Under the pieces are notes generated by a model. That model was not told the DNA's origin, did no database searches, and saw only the letters and a list, made by a program, of their open reading frames with translations. The translations under genes and the position numbers were made by a program. A DNA stretch of 14,551 nucleotides from Planctomycetaceae bacterium (lineage in GTDB: Bacteria; Planctomycetota; Planctomycetia; Planctomycetales; Planctomycetaceae), in NCBI GenBank assembly GCA_023258825.1, contig JALQWE010000044.1:1-14551 (forward strand), written 5' to 3'. How positions within the stretch are numbered: the stretch's first letter is position 1; every line of letters begins with the position of its first letter. Positions 1-7,130 of this stretch are shown one piece after another.

Positions 1-44
1 CCAGGCGACCTCTGCATGGAACGACACCAAAAACCACAAAAATA

Positions 45-72
45 TTGACATGCGACATTTTCATCGTACGAT
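45..72 (+). promoter_or_regulatory. Candidate sigma70-type promoter for the ATPase pair
   Basis: A perfect TTGACA -35 hexamer lies at 45-50 and a TACGAT -10 hexamer (4 of 6 matches) at 67-72, separated by 16 bp. Transcription would begin near 79 and leave a leader of about 36 nt before the GTG at 115. The -10 lies inside a perfect palindrome, so the promoter is probably repressible. The hexamers are read directly; promoter activity is inferred. Confidence 0.55.
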
Positions 73-76
73 GAAA
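59..76. promoter_or_regulatory. Perfect 18-bp palindrome, likely operator
   Basis: TTTCATCGTACGATGAAA is identical to its own reverse complement, with no spacer and no mismatch. It covers the candidate -10 hexamer and ends just before the expected transcription start, the usual place for a repressor dimer site. With no loop it is a poor RNA hairpin, which favours a DNA-binding role. The binding protein is unknown; the winged-helix segment of the second ATPase is one candidate for autoregulation, by inference only. Confidence 0.6.
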
Positions 77-114
77 CCGTATTACAACAAAAATAAAGCA
101 GGAGTTGCATTACA

Positions 115-1335
115 GTGGGAACACAGAAAGACCCAAAGCAGGTTTTTGGCAGAGATGCTCTTATCAGGCAGATCTGGAACTGCCTGAAAAGGCCTTCCCA
201 GGACGGATCGCTCCGTTTCACCGCCGAACGTCGCATTGGCAAGACGACCGTCATGACAAAAATGGCGGCCGAACCTGAAGCAGGATTTGAAGTCCTGTTT
301 CTTGAAGTGGAAGGTATCGACTCCTGCAACAGCCTCAATGAGCTCCTCCTGACTCGCATGCGTCAGCGACTGACAGCCTCTGAAAATCTCCTCGACTGGT
401 GGCATACACTCCGAAAAAATGCCAATGGCATGGAAATCGGAGGAGTGCTCAAGTTGCCACACACCGGCCCGCTGACGTGGCAGGATACGCTTGAAAAAGC
501 CATCGAAGGATTCTGCCTGAATCGCCCGCGGCATATCGTCGTCCTGATGTTTGACGAACTACCCTATATGCTGCAAAAAATTGAGCAGGTTTCATCAAAG
601 GCTGGCAAAGTCCATGAGGCCATCACGCTGCTGGACCTGCTGCGTGCGCTCCGACAACGTCATTTCAATCTGCGAATGATCTTTGCTGGTTCCGTTGGGC
701 TTCACCATGTTGTCCGGGAACTGAAACACACAAAACTGGCATCCGAACCTGTGAACAACATGCCGCTGGTGGAAATCGGGCCATTGGAAAACTCTGATGC
801 GTTCAGGCTTGCCATCCATTTACTGAATGCCGCCAGTGTGGCCTGTGCTGATGACCAATCCCTTATTGCAGAACAACTGGTCGATCAGGCCAATGGTATT
901 CCGTTTTACATGGAACGTCTCGTCGGGCATTTGTCTCTGCTGACTCACCCGCTGACACAGCAGGACGTGACCAGAGCAGTCCGGGAATATCTGACCAGCG
1001 ATCACGACCCGTGGGAAATGGATCATTTTCGCAGTCGACTCCGGGTCTACTACAACGGTCTGTTGACGGACAACATCGGTCGGTCTTTACCGGAATACGT
1101 GCTTGCCCAGGCAATTCTTGATTACCTTGCAGTCTCAGAACAGCCGCAGTCGATCGAACAGGTCTGGTCAACCATCCGTAGCCAGTTCGCGCTCACTGAC
1201 CGCAGCATTGTCGTACAGCTGCTCAAGTCACTCGCTCAGGATCACTATCTCAGCTGCGATCTGCAGAAACGGTATCAGTTCCGTTTTAATCTGGTCCGAA
1301 ACTGGTGGAAAATTGCACAGGGGCTGGAGTCATGA
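115..1335 (+). CDS. P-loop ATPase, archaeal-ATPase/STAND-like (406 aa)
   Basis: This is a cytoplasmic NTPase with no signal peptide or membrane segment. The N-terminal VFGRDALI box (residues 10-17) resembles the entry motif of archaeal-type ATPases (Pfam ATPase_2-like). The Walker A is AERRIGKTT (37-45), with alanine where the first glycine is usual. Walker B is IVVLMFDE (141-148), ending in the Asp-Glu pair. A sensor-1-like strand RMIFAGS lies at 187-193 and a GxP-type motif, NGIPFYMERL, at 260-269. Residues 325-400 look like a winged helix ending in FRFNLVRNWW, as in this family. The GTG start at 115 is preceded by GGAG (101-104) at a 10-nt spacing. The stop overlaps the next start as ATGA, so the two genes are coupled. 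Fold and ATPase class are fairly secure; the biological role is unknown. Confidence 0.85.
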   Translation: MGTQKDPKQVFGRDALIRQIWNCLKRPSQDGSLRFTAERRIGKTTVMTKMAAEPEAGFEVLFLEVEGIDSCNSLNELLLTRMRQRLTASENLLDWWHTLRKNANGMEIGGVLKLPHTGPLTWQDTLEKAIEGFCLNRPRHIVVLMFDELPYMLQKIEQVSSKAGKVHEAITLLDLLRALRQRHFNLRMIFAGSVGLHHVVRELKHTKLASEPVNNMPLVEIGPLENSDAFRLAIHLLNAASVACADDQSLIAEQLVDQANGIPFYMERLVGHLSLLTHPLTQQDVTRAVREYLTSDHDPWEMDHFRSRLRVYYNGLLTDNIGRSLPEYVLAQAILDYLAVSEQPQSIEQVWSTIRSQFALTDRSIVVQLLKSLAQDHYLSCDLQKRYQFRFNLVRNWWKIAQGLES

Positions 1336-3425
1336 GTATCACTTCTCCGGTTTTTGCATACGCACCAGGCAATTCCGATCCCGCGTTGCTGAAAAAGATC
1401 ACGGTTCAGCGACACAAGCTGCTGGAGATGGTTGTCCGCCGATTGACAACCAGTATGACAACAGGAGACAAGCACCACCTGCTGCTCATCGGGCCGGACG
1501 GTAGCGGAAAAACGCATCTTGTGTCACTGGCGGTGTGGGCGCTCCGACAAAATCCGCTCCTGTCAGACACCATGCGCATTGCGTGGCTTGGTGAAGACGA
1601 TGTCCACTCCGGACTGGTGCATCTCGCCTTCGCTATCGCCAACACACTTTCCCTTGAGTATCCGGATGAATTCCCTGCAGATTTCAGATCCGGAGTCCGT
1701 GGTCTGCCCCGCGACGATGCGGCGCTGGCCGTCCTGAACACAGTCCTCAGCCAGCTTGGAAATCGTCACCTTCTGCTGGTTACGGAGAATCTGGATCAGA
1801 CCTTCGAGAGTCTGGGCGAATCCGGTCAAAAGAAACTGCGTGCCTTCCTTCAGGAAACGCGTCGCATTGCCATACTCAGTACATCCCGACAGTTGTTTGC
1901 TGCCGTCTCCAGTCGTCAGGAGGCTTTTTTCGGATTCTTTGATACGCACCATCTGCAGCCGCTCAGCGTTGATGACGCTCTTCAGTTGATGCAAAACATC
2001 GCTGTAGCAAGAGAAGACGAACAGTTCACGCAATTCCTGAGCACCGAGCACGCCAGAAATCGTGTGCACGCCCTGCATCATCTGATTGCCGGTAATTGTC
2101 GCCGGTATGTCCTGCTGGCTGGTTTTCTGACTCACGATGCACTGGACGACCTCGCACCCGCGTTACAACTGCTGGCCGAAGAAATGACTCAGGGCATGCA
2201 GGAACGCATGCGTTCTCTGCCGGATCAGCAGCGCCAACTGCTGCAATGCCTCTGCGATACCACCGGAGCAATGACAGTCCGTGAGATAGCCGAAGCAACA
2301 TTTATTGCTGAAGGAAGCTGCTCCAGCCAGCTCGGTGGACTCCGAAGTGCTGGCTGGGTGCGCAGCGAAAAACGGGGAAAAGAATCTTACTACGAACTGG
2401 CTGACCCGTTCATTCGTCTGTGTCTTCAATTTAAGCGCCAGCATGGGCGTCCATTGAACCGATTGGCTCGCTTTCTGAAAGCCTGGTTTTCTGAGCGTCA
2501 GGGGCTTCTACAGCGGACAGCGACCTCAATGGAAGGCCGCTCTCCGGGCGAATTCCGGCCCTCGTGCACAAGCACTGACCATCTTCCGCAGTCGTTCGAT
2601 TCCATAAGGCCGCCTGTCACTCACCAGTCTTCGCTGACTGATTACACGTATCCAGGCCAGGCCGTTGCTGAGGATCAACTGCAGCCATGCGCGGGCACCC
2701 CCACTGCCAGGGAATCCACACCAGAACGATCAGAGGGCAACACCACGACCAGCCCGAAGACACCATTCCACTCCCATCAGGCGCAGGAACATCTTCAGCG
2801 AGGGATGGCGTACTGGCAAGCCGGAAACTGGCAGGATAGCCTCACCGAGTTTGCCACAGCAGGCAGCAGTGAAGGCCACGACGCCGACGTGCGGACTCAG
2901 GCTCTGTTTGCCGTACCGCTGGCCACGATTGCCCTTCGGTCCGGTGACGACCTCATAATCTCCCTGAAGAACGCGTTCAGCCTTGGCGACAGGCACTCGC
3001 TGGCCTACGGAGGATTCTCATTCGAACTGCTCTTAATGCTACTGAAGCGCGGCCCCTCCGAATGGGCTGAGTCTGTCTCCAGGATTGCCCCACTCTATAT
3101 TCAGGCCGGTGTCGCCGATCAACTTGGCCAGAGCCTTACGCGGTCAATTCAGATGCTGGACGAGGGAGATTTTTCGGCATCGCAACTGGAACTCTGGTAT
3201 CGGGCCTGGCTGCGTGTGGCAGCAGGTTGCGATGACCTGCAGATTCCGCTGGCCTGCATGAAAGCCGCTGTCGAGATCCTGAAAGCGGAGACTCCCGGCG
3301 ATCGCCCTCTGTTTCGCTTGCCAATCGAAGTGCGGCGGCTGATTCGTCCCCTGCTGCAAAAGACGCTTGCAGACATTCGAATTCCCGGGGCCAACGCAGG
3401 TACGACCGCAGATTCAGACATTTAG
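1332..3425 (+). CDS. P-loop ATPase with winged helix and TPR-like tail (697 aa)
   Basis: This is a second, different NTPase. Walker A is a canonical GPDGSGKT (54-61). The Walker B-like strand is LLLVTENLDQ (147-156), with Glu-Asn-Leu-Asp as in STAND/ORC-like ATPases. ILSTSRQ (181-187) fits sensor 1. Residues 295-362 form a probable winged helix (DQQRQLLQCL, then TVREIAEAT, then the wing and YYELADPFIRLCLQF). Residues 395-485 are rich in Ser, Thr, Pro and Gln and look disordered. Residues 485-515 (AQEHLQRGMAYWQAGNWQDSL) match a TPR helix pair and the remaining 180 residues look helical. The ATG at 1332 was chosen because it overlaps the upstream stop by 4 bp and has GGAG/GGGG just upstream; the frame could also open at a GTG at 1305. 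It is probably a partner of the upstream ATPase. It could be a signal-transduction, regulatory or defence NTPase; no effector domain is recognised. Confidence 0.85.
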   Translation: MSITSPVFAYAPGNSDPALLKKITVQRHKLLEMVVRRLTTSMTTGDKHHLLLIGPDGSGKTHLVSLAVWALRQNPLLSDTMRIAWLGEDDVHSGLVHLAFAIANTLSLEYPDEFPADFRSGVRGLPRDDAALAVLNTVLSQLGNRHLLLVTENLDQTFESLGESGQKKLRAFLQETRRIAILSTSRQLFAAVSSRQEAFFGFFDTHHLQPLSVDDALQLMQNIAVAREDEQFTQFLSTEHARNRVHALHHLIAGNCRRYVLLAGFLTHDALDDLAPALQLLAEEMTQGMQERMRSLPDQQRQLLQCLCDTTGAMTVREIAEATFIAEGSCSSQLGGLRSAGWVRSEKRGKESYYELADPFIRLCLQFKRQHGRPLNRLARFLKAWFSERQGLLQRTATSMEGRSPGEFRPSCTSTDHLPQSFDSIRPPVTHQSSLTDYTYPGQAVAEDQLQPCAGTPTARESTPERSEGNTTTSPKTPFHSHQAQEHLQRGMAYWQAGNWQDSLTEFATAGSSEGHDADVRTQALFAVPLATIALRSGDDLIISLKNAFSLGDRHSLAYGGFSFELLLMLLKRGPSEWAESVSRIAPLYIQAGVADQLGQSLTRSIQMLDEGDFSASQLELWYRAWLRVAAGCDDLQIPLACMKAAVEILKAETPGDRPLFRLPIEVRRLIRPLLQKTLADIRIPGANAGTTADSDI

Positions 3426-5246
3426 CCCCAGCATTCGCATCAGTTCAATCGCGTTGCTTCGCTCCACCACACCGTCGCGTAACGTATAGTCGAACAGCAT
3501 CGTACCCTCAACAATTGTGTCTTCGAAATGCTTGTTAACAGCCTGATTCGGCATGCTGTCAGCAATCCGCGTCAGGGCCAGATCATGAGTCGTCACCAAT
3601 CCCAGCGCATTTCGCTCCACCAGCGATCGAATCACTGCCTCAGCGCCTCGACGCCGGTCATTTGAATTTGTGCCATGCAGAATCTCATCCAGCAGAAACA
3701 GAACTGTCCGATCGCCGCTGGTCAGATCCACCACTGATTTCAGACGCTGCACCACACTGAAAAATAACGAACGCCCCTCCTGCAGCGAATCGCTGACCCG
3801 CATCGCAGTACCCAGTTGAAACGGATACGTAACAAAACGCCGCGCACGCACCACAGAGCCACAGAATGTCAGCACAATACTGGCACCAATACTGCGCAAA
3901 AACGTGCTTTTTCCTGACATGTTGGAACCACTGATCAGCATCAGAGGAGCTTCTGCAGTCAGGTGCAGGCTGTTACGCACACACACTGAACCCTTCAGCA
4001 AGGGATGCCCAAGATCGTCCGCCAGCAGTTCTGCTCGATCACTGACGATCTCCGGAAGACAGTCCTCCGGATGATCAAAGCAATACCCCGCTATCGAAAC
4101 CGTCGCTTCGAGGCAGGCGACCGTCTCCAGCCAGTCCGCTACATCAATACCGTACTGCCGTCTCCAGCTTTCCATCCGATGGGTCAGAATCACAAACAAA
4201 CCACAGGTCCAGGCAATCGGTGCAAAAAACTGATTTCGCATCGAGTTGTTCATCCATTGCGTCAATCGACTCAGGCGATGAATGGCACGCGATGCCGTTT
4301 CCGTTTCCGTATGAAAATGATTCAGCAGATCTCGCACAGCCGGTTCTTCCACCGGTTGCTGCTCAAATACAGCAATCACGGCACCAAACTGTTTCAACGC
4401 CTGATCAACTCGATCCATCACCGCCGCCGTCCGGCTGATCTGTCGCCGCGTCAGCAGGATGGCAGGGGCCTGCAGAATCACCAACCCAACCAGCCAACTT
4501 AACGAAATAAAGTCCATCAGCAGCAACGCCATGAGCGGCACCGCAGCGATTCCCAGGGTTGTCGCCCAGATCAGGACTCCGACGGAAATTGGCTGCGCTG
4601 GCTCCCGCACCCAGCGTTTCAGAAGATCCTCCGCTGCTGACCAGTTTTCCACCTCAGGGATACACGCCAGCGATTCCCGCAGCAGCAGCGCCTGTTTCAG
4701 CCCCTGCGCTCGCGATTGACGAAGGCGAATCTCCTCCGCATCCGGCACAGTGGTCAGCCACATCGCCAGCCGCTGGCGACCGGGCTGCGTGCGACACTCA
4801 TTCAGCATCTGAAACAATGACCCCTGACCAAAAACGTCCAGGTCCTGCGTCCATGGATGATTCTCACTGGCGAATTCCCGACCATCCGGCAGACCCGCCG
4901 CAAAAATCCGATGCAGACGATTCAGGCGACTCTCGTAAAACCTCTGAAGCAGTGTGAGTCGCTGCAGTGTTCTGACACATCGCCGATCAAAAGGCAGTAC
5001 AGCAAAAAAAGTCAGGATCGGCACCATCAGCCACAACCAGGAAACTCGCTCCGGCTCTCCAAGACACAAGATTACCAGCAACAGCGTGACAATCCCCAGC
5101 CCCGTGCGGATATGCACAAAACTCCGGTCCCTTTGCTGATAAATCAGCATCTCCGCCCGGATTTCCTCCAGACGCGTCTGATACGCAGCTTCGGGCCTGA
5201 TGACTGGCTGCACTTCCTGACTGTGTCTCTGCACTGCTGCTTCCAT
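3414..5246 (-). CDS. Membrane-anchored MutS-family ATPase (610 aa)
   Basis: The C-terminal third is a MutS-type ABC ATPase: Walker A GSNMSGKST (440-448), a signature-like region around LQEGRSLFFSVVQRLK (488-503), Walker B LFLLDE (516-521), HGTNSNDRR (524-532) and H-loop TTHD (552-555). Upstream, DLDVFGQGSLFQMLNE (135-150) resembles the MutS core (domain III) motif. Unlike MutS1 it lacks the N-terminal mismatch-recognition domain. It has hydrophobic segments at about 48-63, 67-86, 221-244 and 246-267, and perhaps 338-355, so it should sit in the membrane. Such short membrane MutS homologues occur in Planctomycetes and Bacteroidetes and are unlikely to do classical mismatch repair. The frame is open to 5468, but the first 74 codons look non-native and the Met at 5246 begins a plausible charged helix. 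That start has only a weak SD, so it is uncertain. The 3' end overlaps the convergent ATPase gene. Confidence 0.85.
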   Translation of the reverse strand: MEAAVQRHSQEVQPVIRPEAAYQTRLEEIRAEMLIYQQRDRSFVHIRTGLGIVTLLLVILCLGEPERVSWLWLMVPILTFFAVLPFDRRCVRTLQRLTLLQRFYESRLNRLHRIFAAGLPDGREFASENHPWTQDLDVFGQGSLFQMLNECRTQPGRQRLAMWLTTVPDAEEIRLRQSRAQGLKQALLLRESLACIPEVENWSAAEDLLKRWVREPAQPISVGVLIWATTLGIAAVPLMALLLMDFISLSWLVGLVILQAPAILLTRRQISRTAAVMDRVDQALKQFGAVIAVFEQQPVEEPAVRDLLNHFHTETETASRAIHRLSRLTQWMNNSMRNQFFAPIAWTCGLFVILTHRMESWRRQYGIDVADWLETVACLEATVSIAGYCFDHPEDCLPEIVSDRAELLADDLGHPLLKGSVCVRNSLHLTAEAPLMLISGSNMSGKSTFLRSIGASIVLTFCGSVVRARRFVTYPFQLGTAMRVSDSLQEGRSLFFSVVQRLKSVVDLTSGDRTVLFLLDEILHGTNSNDRRRGAEAVIRSLVERNALGLVTTHDLALTRIADSMPNQAVNKHFEDTIVEGTMLFDYTLRDGVVERSNAIELMRMLGLNV

Positions 5247-5514
5247 CCTGAGCGATCTGAACGTAACACTGTGTCCAGGAGGCGAAAAATCCCGTCTCCG
5301 ACAGGCATCGTCGTCGGAAAACAAACTCAGAGCAAGCCCGCCTGATGACACTCGACCAGGGGTTTTCCGAACACCCCGCCAAACGCTGATCAATACCAAT
5401 TCCCTGCGAAGGTCCCCGATTACTTCGCTGCGGTCACCTGCCCCGCTGCGCTGGACTTCAGGCATCAACGCAACTAAACCGGATGCCGACAGTCCCGGCT
5501 GCCGCCACCAAAAC
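5247..5514. other. Intergenic stretch / possible N-terminal extension
   Basis: If the MutS-like protein starts at 5246, these 268 bp are non-coding. The MutS frame stays open to 5468, but its translation (RSGAGDRSEVIGD and onward) has no domain or membrane character. A 6-bp inverted repeat, GGCATC (5461-5466) and GATGCC (5482-5487), lies just past the DUF1501 stop but lacks a T-run. No clear promoter was found. Confidence 0.4.
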
Positions 5515-7038
5515 TCAGATCAGAATGTCCTGCAGAACTCGTCCTTCATCCGTCGGGCCTATCAGTCGATTCTGCAGCCCCTGGTACAGATAACTGAACC
5601 GATACGGATCCAGCCCAAGCACATGCAGGATCGTAGCCTGCAGATCCCGAACCGTCGTCGGGTTCTCTACCGGATAATACCCAAACTCATCCGTTTGTCC
5701 CCATGACAAACCACCCTGAATACCTCCACCAGCCATCCACATCGTGAATGCATAAGGATGATGGTCTCGGCCCACGTATCCCTTTTTCAGCTCCGAACGC
5801 ACGTTGTTCTGCATCATAGGCGTGCGCCCGAATTCCCCGCCCCAGACAATCAGAGTCTCATCCAGCAGGCCCCGTTGCTCAAGGTCACGAATCAACGCAG
5901 CGATTGCCCGGTCTGAGGCCTGACATTTGATCGGCAACGTCTCATCCAGACTCTCCCCCAGCGAAGAACCATGATGGTCCCAGCCCCAGTCATACAGTTG
6001 CACAAATCGCACCCCCGACTCGACCAGGCGCCGAGCCAGCAGACAGTTGTTGGCAAACGTCGGATCATCGCCCTTGTACAGCACACGCGGATCATCCGCA
6101 CTCTCCGCGGGCGAAACATAGCCCGGCTGCGCGCCATACATCTCGAGAATGTGCTTCGGCTCCTTCGAAATGTCCAGCACCTCCGGAACAGACATCTGCA
6201 TCCGATACGCCAGTTCATACTGCGCAATGCGCGTCTGTGTTTCGGGATCGCCGTGCCGCTCAAACTCCTCCGCATTCATCTCCGCAAGCGTATCCAGCAT
6301 ACGTCGACGTAGTCCACGATCCATCCCTTCAGGATTACTCAGATACAGCACAGGGTCGCCACTGGTCCTGCAATTGACTCCCTGATAGACCGAAGGCAGA
6401 AAGCCCGATCCCCAAAGAGATTTTCCGGCATCGGGTGTCTTACCACCGGACAGCAACACCACAAACCCAGGCAGATTTTCATTCACACTGCCCAGCCCCC
6501 AGGTCACCCATGAGCCCAGGGAGGGATTGCCCAGTCGCGGTGTCCCGGTCTGAAGAAACAACTGTGACGGGGCGTGATTGAACTGATCCGTCTGCATCGT
6601 ACGAATCACACAGGCACGGTCAGCCACAGAGGCAAAATGCGGCAACAACTCGCTGATCCACTGACCACTCTCACCATGCTGCTGAAATGCAAACTGTCCG
6701 GCCAGAATCTTTGGCACGCCCCGGATAAACGCAAACCGCTTTCCCTCCAGAAAAGATGCCGGGCAATCCTGAAGATGCAGCTTCTGCAGAGCTGGCTTGT
6801 GTTCAAACAGCTCAAGCTGACTGGGTGATCCCGCCATGTGCAGGTAAATCACCCGCTTTGCACGGCCTGCCGACAACGGCGGACGGGCGCTCAGCGGATT
6901 CCTGGTTTCGTTTGCCGGGGCCGCTGCCGCATCCTTCAGCAGCAACGCCTGCATCGCCATTGAGCCGATCCCGAGGCCCGCCGTGCGCAACAAATGCCGC
7001 CGAGTTTCGAGCAGGCGATTTTCCAGTAATGGATCCAT
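5515..7038 (-). CDS. DUF1501 family protein, Tat-exported (507 aa)
   Basis: DUF1501 proteins belong to the alkaline phosphatase/sulfatase-like fold group and are greatly expanded in planctomycetes; their chemistry is not established. The N terminus carries a twin-arginine motif, TRRHLLRTAGLGIG (12-25, RR at 13-14), followed by a hydrophobic stretch and an Ala-rich cleavage region near 35-40, so export in folded form is predicted. Family signatures are WGGEFGRTP (399-407) and GRDHHPYAFTMWMAGGG (starting at 423), together with DWGWDHHG upstream, which supply metal-ligand-type His and Asp residues. Length is typical. It follows the cytochrome-type gene with a 92-bp gap on the same strand. It differs clearly from the other DUF1501 protein of the cluster, so this is not a recent tandem duplication. 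The ATG at 7038 leads straight into the Tat signal; a GAGAG element about 10 nt upstream is a weak SD. Confidence 0.93.
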   Translation of the reverse strand: MDPLLENRLLETRRHLLRTAGLGIGSMAMQALLLKDAAAAPANETRNPLSARPPLSAGRAKRVIYLHMAGSPSQLELFEHKPALQKLHLQDCPASFLEGKRFAFIRGVPKILAGQFAFQQHGESGQWISELLPHFASVADRACVIRTMQTDQFNHAPSQLFLQTGTPRLGNPSLGSWVTWGLGSVNENLPGFVVLLSGGKTPDAGKSLWGSGFLPSVYQGVNCRTSGDPVLYLSNPEGMDRGLRRRMLDTLAEMNAEEFERHGDPETQTRIAQYELAYRMQMSVPEVLDISKEPKHILEMYGAQPGYVSPAESADDPRVLYKGDDPTFANNCLLARRLVESGVRFVQLYDWGWDHHGSSLGESLDETLPIKCQASDRAIAALIRDLEQRGLLDETLIVWGGEFGRTPMMQNNVRSELKKGYVGRDHHPYAFTMWMAGGGIQGGLSWGQTDEFGYYPVENPTTVRDLQATILHVLGLDPYRFSYLYQGLQNRLIGPTDEGRVLQDILI

Positions 7039-7130
7039 ACTTGTCGTCTCTCAACAGACCGATCATGGTCGTGCACTGGCCGCTTAACTTCTCCGCAACC
7101 ACGCCCGTGCCCGATCAACGGAAAACAGAT

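Noticed and set aside
4005..4502. A 165-aa plus-strand open frame inside the MutS-like gene
   Set aside because: It is antisense to a well-supported coding region; the composition is typical of a complementary-strand shadow.
5247..5468. N-terminal 74-residue extension of the MutS-like protein
   Set aside because: It lacks conserved or membrane character, and the Met at 5246 begins a natural-looking N terminus. Kept as an alternative start only.
5461..5487. GGCATC/GATGCC inverted repeat after the DUF1501 stop as a terminator
   Set aside because: It has a short 6-bp stem with a 15-nt loop and no T-run on the minus strand.
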